Positions 45,762 to 54,767 of a stretch of DNA of 64,000 bases are shown here, piece after piece; within the stretch, counting starts at the first letter, position 1; every line of letters starts with the position of its first letter. The notes beneath the pieces are model-generated. The model worked only from the letters and a program-made list of their open reading frames with translations. It was not told the origin of the DNA and did not search any database. Both the position numbers and the translations under genes were made by a program. Origin of the DNA: Allosphingosinicella deserti (GTDB lineage Bacteria; Pseudomonadota; Alphaproteobacteria; Sphingomonadales; Sphingomonadaceae); the NCBI RefSeq assembly GCF_003012735.1, contig NZ_PXYI01000006.1, positions 186,001 through 250,000 on the forward strand, in the 5' to 3' direction.

Positions 45762-46796
45762 ATGGACTATCGCACACTCGGCGCCTCGGGACTCAAGGTC
45801 CCCGCGCTAAGCTTCGGCACCGGCACGTTCGGCGGCCAGGGACCGCTCTTCTCCGCCTGGGGCAATAGCGGCGCCGCCGAAGCACGGCGGCTGATCGACA
45901 TCTGCCTCGATGCCGGGGTCACGCTCTTCGACACGGCCGACGTCTATTCGGCCGGCGCGTCGGAAGAGGTGCTCGGCGCGGCGATCAAGGGCCGGCGTGA
46001 CCGGGTGATCATCTCGACCAAGACCGGCCTGCCGATGGGGGATGGTCCCAACGATGCCGGCACCTCGCGGCACCGCCTGATCGGGGCCGTCGATGCGGCC
46101 TTGCGGCGACTGGGCACCGATTACGTCGATCTGCTGCAACTCCATGCCTTTGACGCCGCGACGCCTGTGGAGGAGGTGCTGCAGACGCTCGACAGCCTCG
46201 TGCGCGCCGGCAAGGTCCGCTATGCCGGCGCATCCAATTTCGCCGGCTGGCAGCTGATGAAGTCGCTCGCCGTCGCCGATTCCCATGGCTGGTCGCGCTA
46301 CGTTGCCCACCAGGTCTACTACTCTCTGGTCGGCCGCGACTATGAATGGGAATTGATGCCGCTCGCGATCGACCAGAAGGTCGGCGCGCTGGTCTGGAGC
46401 CCGCTCGGCTGGGGGAGGCTGACCGGAAAGATCGGGCGCGATCGTCCCCTGCCGAAAGACAGCCGGCTGCACGACACGGCGCAATGGGGACCGCCGGTCG
46501 ACGACGAACGTCTCTATGATGTCGTCGATGCGTTGGGAGCCGTCGCCGACGAGACCGGACGGACAGTTCCCCAAGTCGCGCTGGCCTGGCTGCTCGCGCG
46601 ACCGACAATCTCGTCCGTGATCATCGGCGCGCGCAACGAGGCGCAGCTGCGCGACAATCTCGGCGCCCTCGGCTGGACGTTGGCGCCGGACCAGATTGCC
46701 CGCCTCGATGAGGCGAGCGACGTCATGCCCGCTTATCCCTATTACCCGTATCGGACCCAGGAGGGCTTTGCGCGCTTGAATCCGCTCCCGGTGTGA
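45762..46796 (+). CDS. Aldo/keto reductase
   Basis: 344-residue TIM-barrel oxidoreductase of the AKR family. The tetrad is visible: Asp of LFDTADVYSAGASEE with Tyr, Lys of STKTGLP, and His of LLQLHAFD. The cofactor-binding SVIIGARNEAQLRDNL motif follows. Resembles the NADP-linked reductases that open with DYRTLGASGLKVP. The substrate may be an aldehyde or sugar. ATG after GGAGACCC. Likely in one unit with the MFS gene and the DsbA-like gene 33 bases downstream. Confidence 0.87.
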   Translation: MDYRTLGASGLKVPALSFGTGTFGGQGPLFSAWGNSGAAEARRLIDICLDAGVTLFDTADVYSAGASEEVLGAAIKGRRDRVIISTKTGLPMGDGPNDAGTSRHRLIGAVDAALRRLGTDYVDLLQLHAFDAATPVEEVLQTLDSLVRAGKVRYAGASNFAGWQLMKSLAVADSHGWSRYVAHQVYYSLVGRDYEWELMPLAIDQKVGALVWSPLGWGRLTGKIGRDRPLPKDSRLHDTAQWGPPVDDERLYDVVDALGAVADETGRTVPQVALAWLLARPTISSVIIGARNEAQLRDNLGALGWTLAPDQIARLDEASDVMPAYPYYPYRTQEGFARLNPLPV

Positions 46797-46829
46797 GCGA
46801 AGCACCGTTGGCGCACCAGAGGAGCAGAC

Positions 46830-47477
46830 ATGTCCAGGACCCTGACCATTGATTTCGTCTCGGACGTGGTCTGCCCCTGGTGCGTGATCGGCCTCAGGGG
46901 ATTGGAGATCGCGCTGGAGCGACTGCAAGGCGAGGTCGACGCGCAGATCCGATTCCACCCTTTCGAGCTCAATCCGGACATCGCTGCGGAAGGGGAAAAC
47001 ATCGTCGACCATATCGGCCGGAAATATGGCTCGACGCCGGAGCAATCGGCGATCAACCGCGCCACGATACGCGCGCGTGCCGGCGATGTCGGCTTCGCCA
47101 TCGCGATGTCGGACGAGAGCCGGATCTACAACACGTTCGATGCCCACCGGCTGCTCCATTGGGCGGGCCTGGAAGGACGGCAGCAGGCGCTGGAGCATGC
47201 CCTGTTCGCAGCCTATTTCAGCAACGGCCTCAATCCCGCGGACTTTGCCATACTCGTCGCGGCGGCCGGTGAAGCCGGGCTCGACAGGGCGCGTGCAGCG
47301 GAGGTGCTCCAATCGGGGCTGTACGCGGACGAGGTTCGCGCCGGCGAGCGCTTGTGGCAATCGCGCGGAATCTCGGCCGTTCCGGCCGTGATCGTCAACG
47401 AGCGCTATCTCATCTCGGGTGGCCAGCCGCCGGAGGCTTTCGAGCAGGCGCTGAGGAACATCGCCGCGGAAGCCTGA
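46830..47477 (+). CDS. DsbA-family oxidoreductase, FrnE-like
   Basis: 215-residue cytoplasmic thioredoxin-fold protein of the DsbA/FrnE group. The active-site CPWC is Cys15-Cys18 in SDVVCPWCVIG; HPFELNPDI and AVPAVIVNERYLISGGQ (cis-Pro loop) match FrnE-like members. No signal peptide. It may act as a thiol/disulfide enzyme or isomerase; targets unknown. AGGAG precedes the ATG. Confidence 0.83.
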   Translation: MSRTLTIDFVSDVVCPWCVIGLRGLEIALERLQGEVDAQIRFHPFELNPDIAAEGENIVDHIGRKYGSTPEQSAINRATIRARAGDVGFAIAMSDESRIYNTFDAHRLLHWAGLEGRQQALEHALFAAYFSNGLNPADFAILVAAAGEAGLDRARAAEVLQSGLYADEVRAGERLWQSRGISAVPAVIVNERYLISGGQPPEAFEQALRNIAAEA

Positions 47478-47808
47478 CGGCCGCCTCGCGTGCCAGAGTC
47501 AGCAGAACGTCACGCGACCGCAACGCCTCTGTAACGCGTCCGCAGCGCTGCTGACACGAGCCCCGGTTAGGACGCGTGAACGTTCACACCCGGGGGTAAG
47601 ATGAAACCGCGCTCAGCCGCATTCCCATCTCTGCAGACGCCATCTCAAGTGGCGCTCGGCGCCATGGCCGGCCTGCCGACGCGCTCCCGATAGCTGCCAT
47701 TCGACGCGACCCGGGCAGCGGCGCTTCGCCGACATGCCGGGCGCAGGAGAGGAGCCGCCGGCTCTGTTCGCCGGCCGAAAGGCTCAACCGATTTCCAGGG
47801 GGAATGAG
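47478..47808 (+). promoter_or_regulatory. 331-base leader of the TonB receptor with palindrome GTGAACGTTCAC
   Basis: The gap upstream of the receptor gene holds a perfect 12-bp palindrome, GTGAACGTTCAC (47576-47587), resembling LacI-type sites with a central CG. No ORF of convincing composition, no hairpin terminator and no recognisable riboswitch were seen in the rest. The operator may mean sugar control of the receptor; the regulator is unidentified. Confidence 0.5.
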
Positions 47809-50598
47809 ATGACACGCTCGACGCTTACCACGCGGCTGCTCGCCGGCTGCGCGATGTTCGGTTTCGCCGCGGGCGCTGCCGCCCAGACCGCGGATGCCGC
47901 CGCGGTGCCGCCGGCCGATCCCGCCGCCTCCAGCGAGGAAGCCGAGATCGTCATCACCGGCTCGTTCGCCGAGAGCCTTAACGATGCCCTGCGCATCAAG
48001 CGCCGCGCCGACAGCATCGCCGATGCCGTCTCCGCTGCCGACATCGGCGACTTCCCGTCGGTGAACGTCGCCGAAGCGCTGCAGCGTCTGCCGGGCGTGT
48101 CGATCTCGCGGGAAGCCGGGGAAGGCCAGTTCGTGTCGGTCCGCGGCCTCGGACCCAACTTCGCCAACGTTACGCTGAACGGCGCGCCGATCGCGTACAA
48201 CGAGAATATTCGGAATTCCGACCAGAGCGGCCGCCAGTTCCAATTCCGGGTCATTCCGGCCGATCTCATTTCCGGAATCGTCGTCACCAAGGCGCCGACG
48301 GCCGACATCATCGACGGCGGAATCGGCGGCAATGTCGACATTCGCATCGCCAGTCCGCTCGACACCAAGAGCTTCGTCAGCGCACGCGCATTCGGCCATT
48401 ACGAGCAGCGGACCGAGGAACTGACTCCGAACGGCTCGCTGTCCGGCGGCTGGCGTAACGATGCGCGCACCTTCGGCGTGCTCGGCGGCATTTCCTACCA
48501 GACCCGCAAGGTCCAGTTCGAGCGCTTCCAGCATTTCGGCTATACCGACCGGGTCATCGCCGGGCAGACGGTCAGCGTCCCCAACGACATCGTCACGACC
48601 CTGGAGCGCGAGGATCGCCGCCGCCTGAGCGCGATGGGCGGGGTTGAATGGGCGCCGATCCCGGCGTTGCGTCTCAAAGCGGAGGCGCTCTACTCGAACT
48701 TCAACAACGAGATCATGGAAGACCGCGTCAGCTTCGAATGGGGCACGCGCGCCGATTTCGCCTCTAGGCTGGTGCCCGGAAGCGCAGTGGTGAAGGACGG
48801 TGTCCTTTATGGCGGCGAAATCCGCGGCGGACGAGTCAACCGCAACGCGGAATTCTCGGAGCAGACCCACGAAAATCTCTTCCTGCAAGCGAGCGCGACC
48901 TATGATGCGGACGGTTGGCGGATCGCGCCATCGTTCAGCTACTCCCGGGCGGAAAGCGGCCTCGATCTTCCGCTGCAACGGATCGACGGGCGCACGGCCG
49001 ACAACCAGCCGGGCCTGGTCTACAGCCTCGTCTATGGTGACGATCCGGTCGGCAAGCGCCGCATCGGGCGAGTCCAGACCAACCTCGATCTCACCCAGGC
49101 CGGAGCAGCCCCGTTCTATCGTTACCGCATCCGCCCGACCAACTCGCTCGACGACGACAAGACGGCGTTGCTCGACATCAGCCGCGAATTCGAAGCCGAT
49201 CTCGGCGGCTTCACGCTCTCCAAGATCAGCATCGGCGGCCAATATACCGACCGCAGCCGCGACTATCAGCGGCGTGACCGCACCGTATCGCTACGCCCGG
49301 GCGTCAGCGTCGACGGATCGTTCGTCGACCAGCTTGTTCCTTCGAACGTGTTCAACCAGACGATCGACGATTTCTATGGCCGCTGGGTGAGCTACGATCG
49401 CGATGCGTTCAAGGAGGCCTTCATCCTCCCCGGCGAATATGACGGCACCGATCCCCAGTCGGACGACCTCGTCGCCAACGGCCAGGATCTCCAGCAATCC
49501 TATGGGATCGGCGAGAAGATCAAGGCGGGATATGTGCGGGCGGACTTCGCTGCCGACGGCCTTGGCCTTCGCGGCAATGCGGGGCTGCGCTACGTCACCA
49601 CCCGCACCGAGGTGGACGGCACCATCCTGCGGGCGGGGACGGCGCCGAACGGCACCGCCACGACGATCATCGAGCCGGCACGGTTCGAGGGCAAGTATGA
49701 CGAGTGGCTGCCCAGCCTGAACCTCAACTTCGATCTCACCCGCAATCTGGTGCTGCGGCTCGCGGCATCACGTTCGCTGACCCGCCCGTCGCTCGCGGAT
49801 CTGCGCACCGCCACCGTGCCCAACAGCTCGGTGATCTCGGATGTCTATGATCGCGGCCAGGCGGCGATCGACGAACGGCCCGCGTCCGCCCTCAACGGCG
49901 TCGGCGGAAATCCGGATCTCAAACCCTATACCGCGCTCAATTTCGACGCTTCGCTCGAATATTATTTCGAGGGATTCGGCGGCGTCTCGGTCGCCGTCTT
50001 CCACAAGGATATCGAGAATTTCATCGGCTCGATCGGCCGCACCGAACAGGTCGTGCTCAACACCCGCACCGGCCAGACCGTCACCGCGGACTTCCTGATC
50101 ACCAGACCGCAAAATATCGGCGACGCGAAGGTCAGCGGCATCGAGGTCGGCGCTGCAATCGACATTGCCTACGGTTTCGGCATCGCCGGAAGCGCGACCT
50201 TCACCGACAGCGAGGCGAAGATCGAGACGCCCGCGGGGGTGGTCAAGGCGCAATTGCAGGGCGTCTCCGACACCAGTTTCTCGATCAGCCCGTTCTTCAA
50301 ATTTGGTCCGGTCGAGGCGAATTTCAGCTACACTTGGCGTTCGGACTTCAGCACCAATGGCAACATCTCGCCGGGCAGCAACGCCGTCACCAACCCGCTC
50401 GATGCGATCGTGCAGGACGGATCGGGCACGCTCGACATGAGCGCCAAGGTCAAGCTGACCCCGGCGTTCGAGATTTTCGTCGAAGGCACCAACGTCCTCG
50501 ACGAGCGGCAGGCCGCCTATCAGGGCACCGAGGCACGCCCGTACCAGATCCACGAATATGGGCGCAGCTTCAATTTCGGCGTGCGGGCTGCCTTCTAG
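47809..50598 (+). CDS. TonB-dependent outer-membrane receptor
   Basis: 929-residue TonB-dependent receptor of the type common in Caulobacter and sphingomonads. Signal peptide ends near FAAGAAAQT. The plug domain is FPSVNVAEALQRLPGVSISR and VRGLGPNFANVTLNGAP; the beta-barrel ends in the usual terminal Phe strand (GRSFNFGVRAAF). Such receptors take up oligosaccharides or siderophores with TonB energy. An operator-like palindrome upstream suggests control by a LacI regulator. ATG at 47809 follows AGGGGGAATG; the earlier in-frame ATG at 47734 lacks a ribosome site. Confidence 0.92.
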   Translation: MTRSTLTTRLLAGCAMFGFAAGAAAQTADAAAVPPADPAASSEEAEIVITGSFAESLNDALRIKRRADSIADAVSAADIGDFPSVNVAEALQRLPGVSISREAGEGQFVSVRGLGPNFANVTLNGAPIAYNENIRNSDQSGRQFQFRVIPADLISGIVVTKAPTADIIDGGIGGNVDIRIASPLDTKSFVSARAFGHYEQRTEELTPNGSLSGGWRNDARTFGVLGGISYQTRKVQFERFQHFGYTDRVIAGQTVSVPNDIVTTLEREDRRRLSAMGGVEWAPIPALRLKAEALYSNFNNEIMEDRVSFEWGTRADFASRLVPGSAVVKDGVLYGGEIRGGRVNRNAEFSEQTHENLFLQASATYDADGWRIAPSFSYSRAESGLDLPLQRIDGRTADNQPGLVYSLVYGDDPVGKRRIGRVQTNLDLTQAGAAPFYRYRIRPTNSLDDDKTALLDISREFEADLGGFTLSKISIGGQYTDRSRDYQRRDRTVSLRPGVSVDGSFVDQLVPSNVFNQTIDDFYGRWVSYDRDAFKEAFILPGEYDGTDPQSDDLVANGQDLQQSYGIGEKIKAGYVRADFAADGLGLRGNAGLRYVTTRTEVDGTILRAGTAPNGTATTIIEPARFEGKYDEWLPSLNLNFDLTRNLVLRLAASRSLTRPSLADLRTATVPNSSVISDVYDRGQAAIDERPASALNGVGGNPDLKPYTALNFDASLEYYFEGFGGVSVAVFHKDIENFIGSIGRTEQVVLNTRTGQTVTADFLITRPQNIGDAKVSGIEVGAAIDIAYGFGIAGSATFTDSEAKIETPAGVVKAQLQGVSDTSFSISPFFKFGPVEANFSYTWRSDFSTNGNISPGSNAVTNPLDAIVQDGSGTLDMSAKVKLTPAFEIFVEGTNVLDERQAAYQGTEARPYQIHEYGRSFNFGVRAAF

Positions 50599-50772
50599 CA
50601 GGGCCAGGAGTGGCGCAGAATCCCAATATTTGGCGAGATTGCACGGCGGCTTAGTCCAGCTTGGAGCCTGCTTGTACGCTAAGCTATTGGAAATGCGTCG
50701 TCCGGCCGATTTGGCACGGGTCGTGCTGAGGGAGTGGCAAGAAATCACTGCCACTCCCAAGGAGCCGCCCCG

Positions 50773-51081
50773 ATGCAAGCCACTCACTCCAACACGCTCT
50801 TCCGCGAAGACACGATGCTCGGCGTCTGCGAGGCGCTCGGCCAGGATTTCGGCTTCAACCCGATCTACCTCCGGATCGTGCTCGGCGTGTCGCTGCTGTG
50901 GCAGCCGGTGGGCGTGATCGCCGTCTACTTCGGGCTCGGCGTCGTCGTGGCCCTGTCGCGGCTCGTCGTTCCGAACACGCCGCACCGCTGGCTCCGTCGC
51001 AAGAAGCAGGCGGCAACGGTACAGGATTCCGCCCCGGAAACCCTCGATGATCAGGTCCCGGAGGTCGCGCTCGCCGCCTGA
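50773..51081 (+). CDS. PspC-domain membrane protein
   Basis: 102-residue PspC-like protein. The domain reads NTLFREDTMLGVCEALGQDFGFNPIYLRIV, then a hydrophobic pair of helices (LGVSLLWQPVGVIAVYFGLGVVVAL) and a basic tail (HRWLRRKKQ). PspC helps sense envelope stress in the phage-shock response; no pspA is nearby. ATG at 50773 follows AAGGAGCC. Confidence 0.75.
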   Translation: MQATHSNTLFREDTMLGVCEALGQDFGFNPIYLRIVLGVSLLWQPVGVIAVYFGLGVVVALSRLVVPNTPHRWLRRKKQAATVQDSAPETLDDQVPEVALAA

Positions 51082-51105
51082 GCCCGACAAGAGTTGCCAG
51101 CGGGG

Positions 51106-51135
51106 ACGCCCCTGTCGCGCGAGCGGCGGGGGCGT
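51106..51135. terminator. Candidate terminator hairpin between convergent genes
   Basis: ACGCCCC (51106-51112) pairs with GGGGCGT (51129-51135), followed by ATCCTTTGG, between the PspC gene and the minus-strand monooxygenase gene. Stem of 7 bp with a large loop; moderate. Confidence 0.4.
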
Positions 51136-51150
51136 ATCCTTTGGTGCGGC

Positions 51151-51495
51151 TCAGCCGTGGCTGGCGCGGCTGTCCGGAGGCGCTTGAGCGCGATCGTGGA
51201 GGCCATAATCGCGGCTGACTTCGGCGATGCGGAGCCGGTAATTGCGGAACAGCCCGGCGCGGCCCTGCGCCTGTACCGCCCGATGCGCGCCGCTATTGCG
51301 CCATGCCGCCACTGCGGCTTCGTCTCGCCAGAAGGAGAGGGAGAGGAGCTTGCCGGGCTCGGCCAGGCTCTGGAAGCGCTCGATCGAGACGAACCCCTCG
51401 ACCGCCTCCAGTTCCGGCCGGAGCGAGGCGGCGAGATCGAGATAGGTTGATGCATGGGCTTCTCCCGGCCAAACTTCGAAGAGCACGGCTATCAT
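51151..51495 (-). CDS. Antibiotic biosynthesis monooxygenase (ABM) domain protein
   Basis: 114-residue ABM-fold dimeric alpha/beta-barrel protein: MIAVLFEVWPGEAHASTYLDLAASLRPEL, then VEGFVSIERFQSLAEPGKLLSLSFWRDEAAVAAW, the family core. ABM members act as small monooxygenases or heme-degrading enzymes; the activity here is unclear. Start overlaps the next gene upstream by 4 bases (ATGA), so the pair is co-translated. Confidence 0.78.
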   Translation of the reverse strand: MIAVLFEVWPGEAHASTYLDLAASLRPELEAVEGFVSIERFQSLAEPGKLLSLSFWRDEAAVAAWRNSGAHRAVQAQGRAGLFRNYRLRIAEVSRDYGLHDRAQAPPDSRASHG

Positions 51496-51821
51496 GCGCG
51501 CACCAATGGCGCATGCGGACCTGATGCAAGCCGCAGGAACAGGCGATCCTCCCGCTGGATGAAGCGCTCGCGGCGGCTGAAGGCGTAGTTTTCGCGGCCG
51601 AGCGGATTCTCCTTGAGCCGTGCCCGATAGGCCTCGTAGGCGGCGAGACTGTCGACCGTATAGACGCCGTAGGCGGTGGTCGCAGACCCTTCGTGCGGTG
51701 CGAAATAGCCGATGAGATCGGCCCCGCAGCGAGGAATGGCCTGGCCCCAGTTGCGGGCATATTCATCGAACGCCTCTGTCTTGTGCGGATCGAGCTGGTA
51801 GCGGATGAAGCAAGTGATCAT
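51492..51821 (-). CDS. NIPSNAP family protein
   Basis: 109-residue NIPSNAP-like dimeric alpha/beta-barrel protein: MITCFIRYQLDPHKTEAFDEYARNWGQAIPR begins the domain, and LIGYFAPHEGSATTAYGVY follows. Member of the same ferredoxin-like superfamily as the ABM protein it overlaps by 4 bases. Divergent from an ArsR-type regulator, which may control both. Function unknown. Confidence 0.78.
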   Translation of the reverse strand: MITCFIRYQLDPHKTEAFDEYARNWGQAIPRCGADLIGYFAPHEGSATTAYGVYTVDSLAAYEAYRARLKENPLGRENYAFSRRERFIQREDRLFLRLASGPHAPLVRA

Positions 51822-51930
51822 GGCTGTCCTCCTGGTGGCGGGGGCTTAGGCTCCGACGACGAGGAGACGCTTCGGGGCTGGCCGAAGCATCGGCGGCCGA
51901 TCCCGGGTAGCATGGAGCGGCGAAGGAGAG

Positions 51931-52629
51931 ATGATGTCGAGCATCGGGTCGCTTGCCGGAATCGCGGCGCTGATCGGCGAGCCGGCGCGCACCGCGATGC
52001 TTGTTTCGCTGATCGACGGGCGAGCGCTGACTGCGACCGAGCTGGCGGAAGCGGCCGGTGTCGCGCCGGCGACGGCGAGCGGTCACCTCGGGCGTCTGCT
52101 CGAGGCCGGGCTGCTCGCACTCGAACGGCAAGGCCGGCATCGCTACTTCAGGCTGTCCAGCCCCGCCGTCGCGGCGACTCTGGAGGGGCTGATGGCGCTG
52201 GACGCGACGCTGCGGAGCCACGTCCCGCGCAAGACGATCGTCACCGGTCCCAAGGATCACGCCTTGCGGCGCGCCCGCCTCTGTTACGATCATCTGGCCG
52301 GGGAGGTGGCCGTCGCCATTGCGGATCGCATGGTCGCGCGCGGTCAGCTCGATCTGCGCGGCGATGGTGCGGCGGTGACCGGAACCGGCCTGGAGTTTCT
52401 CGGGTCGCTCGGCATCGAACTTGCGCCGGCGCGGACCGGCACCGCCTTCTGTCGACCCTGTCTCGACTGGAGCGAGCGCCGGCCGCACATTGCGGGTGCG
52501 GTCGGCGCCGCGCTGTATCGCCGGTTCGCCGAAAATGCCTGGCTGCGGCGTTCGTCAGAGGGCCGGGCGGTGACGATCACCGTGGCCGGACGGGCCGCGA
52601 TCGAGCGGCATTTCGGCCTTCGTACTTAA
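51931..52629 (+). CDS. ArsR-family winged-helix transcriptional regulator
   Basis: 232-residue regulator. The ArsR-type winged helix is LIGEPARTAMLVSLIDGRALTATELAEAAGVAPATASGHLGRLLEAGLL, with wing ERQGRHRYFRL. The long C-terminal half carries an unusual cysteine pair (CRPCLDWSERRPH) near residue 168 and is of unknown use, maybe effector sensing. Divergent from the NIPSNAP/ABM pair. A second ATG (MSSIG) is one codon in. Confidence 0.8.
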   Translation: MMSSIGSLAGIAALIGEPARTAMLVSLIDGRALTATELAEAAGVAPATASGHLGRLLEAGLLALERQGRHRYFRLSSPAVAATLEGLMALDATLRSHVPRKTIVTGPKDHALRRARLCYDHLAGEVAVAIADRMVARGQLDLRGDGAAVTGTGLEFLGSLGIELAPARTGTAFCRPCLDWSERRPHIAGAVGAALYRRFAENAWLRRSSEGRAVTITVAGRAAIERHFGLRT

Positions 52630-52637
52630 GCTCCGGA

Positions 52638-53462
52638 TCAACCGGCTGCCAAACCGCCATGATGCTCGTCATTGGCCGGGGCACGGTAGCGCGGCGCGAC
52701 CTCGCGCCTGGACAGCTGCGGCGCCAGGGCAAGACGGGCGCGCTGCATCGCCTGCCACTCCCAGTCATCATGCAGCGGCGGAATGGTCACCACCTCTCCG
52801 CGATCGAAGCCGGCGAGCGCGGCGTCGACGAGATCGCCAACCTCCATCACCATCTCCGGCGGGAAGGCGTCGACGTCCTTGCCGGAGCGTGCCCAGATCT
52901 CGGTGCGGGTGGCGCCCGGCAGCACCGCCTGGACGTGGACGCCGCTGCCGCCGACTTCGTGCGCCAGGCCCTGGCTGAGCGTGAGAATGAAGGCCTTGGT
53001 CGCGCTATAGGTGCCGTCGAACATCTCGGGGGCGAGCGCCAGCACCGAAGACAGGTTGATGATTGCACCCGCTTTGCGCGAAACGAAGGCACGCGCGGCA
53101 GCGGCAGCGAGCAGGGTGGGTGCGGTGACGTTGAGCGCGACCAGTCGGACCAGCGTCTCCGCCGGTGAGGTGGCGAGCGTGCCCTCGAGCGACATGCCGG
53201 CATTGTTGACCAACAGGGTGAGCGCGGGATCGCTGTCGATGCGCTGCTCGATCCGCGTGCGCTGGACCGGATCCGTGAGGTCGGCGGGAAGCACGTCGAT
53301 GGTGCGCCCGGCTTCGCTGCGGAGGCGCTCGGCAAGAGCGTCCAGCCGCGCTTCGTCGCGGGCGACGAGGATCAGGTCGTAGCCGCGCCTCGCGAGGCGA
53401 TCGGCATAAGTCGCGCCGATACCGGTCGATGCGCCGGTGATGAGGGCAGTGCCTTTGGTCAT
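52638..53462 (-). CDS. Short-chain dehydrogenase/reductase
   Basis: 274-residue classical SDR: TGASTGIGATYADRLARRG cofactor loop, NNAGMS, SSVLAL and the YSATK catalytic motif. Substrate unknown. Lies 30 bases downstream of the Emr-type adaptor gene on the same strand, so it may share that promoter. Convergent with the ArsR gene, leaving 8 bases between the stops. Confidence 0.85.
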   Translation of the reverse strand: MTKGTALITGASTGIGATYADRLARRGYDLILVARDEARLDALAERLRSEAGRTIDVLPADLTDPVQRTRIEQRIDSDPALTLLVNNAGMSLEGTLATSPAETLVRLVALNVTAPTLLAAAAARAFVSRKAGAIINLSSVLALAPEMFDGTYSATKAFILTLSQGLAHEVGGSGVHVQAVLPGATRTEIWARSGKDVDAFPPEMVMEVGDLVDAALAGFDRGEVVTIPPLHDDWEWQAMQRARLALAPQLSRREVAPRYRAPANDEHHGGLAAG

Positions 53463-53492
53463 GAACAGTCTCCAATGTATGAGGGGGAGGGA

Positions 53493-54650
53493 TCAGGGAC
53501 GAAGGCGGACCTTCGCCGTGACGGAGAGGCCGGGCCGCAGGGATTCAAGCGCCGGCTGGCCGGGATCGAAGCGGATGCGCACCGGCACGCGCTGGACGAT
53601 TTTGGTGAAATTGCCTGCGCCGGGCTCGAACGGCAGCAGCGAAAAGGTGGCGCCGGAGCCCGGGGCGAAGCTCTCGACCCGGCCATCCAGGGTGCGTCCG
53701 AGCGCATCGACATGCACCGACACGCGCTGGCCCGTGCGCATCTCCCGTGTCTGGGTCTCCTTGAAATAGGCCGTGACGTAGAGGTCGTGGAGCGGCACCA
53801 GGCTCAACAAGCGCGACCCCGGCTGGACATAGTCGCCGACCCGGACCTGGCGGTTGCCGACGACGCCGTCGATGGCTGCGCGCACCAGAGTGTGGCCGCG
53901 GTCCTGGCGGGCGAGATCGATCGCTGCCGCCGCGCGAAGGCGTTGCGCTTCGGCTTTCTGGAGTGCGGCCAGCAACGACGCGCGTTTCGCCGAGGTGACG
54001 GCGGCTTCCCGCTCCGACACCGCCAGCATCGCCCGCGCGCGGGCTGCGCCCTGTTCGGCGCCGATCGCCGTCGTCCGGTAGCTGTCCGCGTCCCGGCGGG
54101 CGACCGCGCCGGTGGCGACGAGCGCGTCGTAGCGGGCCCGGTCGGCGCCGGCGCGATCGGCTTCGGCCGCGGCGGCGCGGATGCTGGTGCGGGTCGCGGT
54201 GACATTGGCTGCGGCGAGCTGCTCCTCGGCATCCAGGCTGACCAAAGCGGCATGGGCGGCGGCGACTTCGGCATCGGCGTTGGCGAGGTCGGCGTCGGCG
54301 CTTTCGAGCCGCGCATCGAACTCCTCCGGATCGATCCGGACGAGCGGATCGCCGGCGCGGACATTCTGGTTGTCACGGACCAGCACCGCACCGACCAGGC
54401 CGCGCACCTTCGGTGCAACCGTGGTCGCGTCCGCAGAAACATAGGCGTCGTCCGTCGACTCCGTTGTCGGGGGGGCCGTGATCCAGGCGGCGCCGCCAAG
54501 CGCGGCGGCAATCGCGAGGCCTGAGACGACCAGGGTTCGGGGCGCTATCCGGCGCCCCCGAGGCGCCTCGGTCTCCGCGGCCGCTGCAGGCGAATCCTCC
54601 CCGTTCTTGCTCCTTCGAAGCTCGATCACCTGCTCGCCGGTCGCGCTCAT
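53493..54650 (-). CDS. HlyD/EmrA-type membrane fusion protein
   Basis: 385-residue adaptor. An uncleaved membrane helix (about 43-60) follows a basic N-terminus; the barrel-sandwich motif APKVRGLVGAVLVRDNQNVRAGDPLVRID, a long Ala/Glu-rich coiled-coil (90-245) and IDGVVGNRQVRVGDYVQPG follow. Matches EmrA, which joins EmrB to TolC. It is divergent from an EmrB-like permease gene across a 117-base region with a palindrome, an arrangement different from the usual emrAB operon. Confidence 0.87.
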   Translation of the reverse strand: MSATGEQVIELRRSKNGEDSPAAAAETEAPRGRRIAPRTLVVSGLAIAAALGGAAWITAPPTTESTDDAYVSADATTVAPKVRGLVGAVLVRDNQNVRAGDPLVRIDPEEFDARLESADADLANADAEVAAAHAALVSLDAEEQLAAANVTATRTSIRAAAAEADRAGADRARYDALVATGAVARRDADSYRTTAIGAEQGAARARAMLAVSEREAAVTSAKRASLLAALQKAEAQRLRAAAAIDLARQDRGHTLVRAAIDGVVGNRQVRVGDYVQPGSRLLSLVPLHDLYVTAYFKETQTREMRTGQRVSVHVDALGRTLDGRVESFAPGSGATFSLLPFEPGAGNFTKIVQRVPVRIRFDPGQPALESLRPGLSVTAKVRLRP

Positions 54651-54715
54651 CCTCTGGTTCCCTCATGGGCAGGCGCTCGCCGGAACGCCTTGATGATATG
54701 ATGAGCGTAATATAA

Positions 54716-54729
54716 ATGACAGTCGTCAT
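54716..54729. promoter_or_regulatory. Inverted-repeat operator between divergent pump genes
   Basis: ATGAC (54716-54720), AGTC, GTCAT (54725-54729), extended weakly on both sides (TAAATGAC/GTCATATG). AT-rich, adjacent to TAATATAAA (possible -10 material). A TetR-type site is likely; the TetR at 57792 in the same cluster is the natural candidate. Confidence 0.5.
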
Positions 54730-54767
54730 ATGTCGAGAGGAATGTTGGTTGTGGCGGAAGCGAGACG

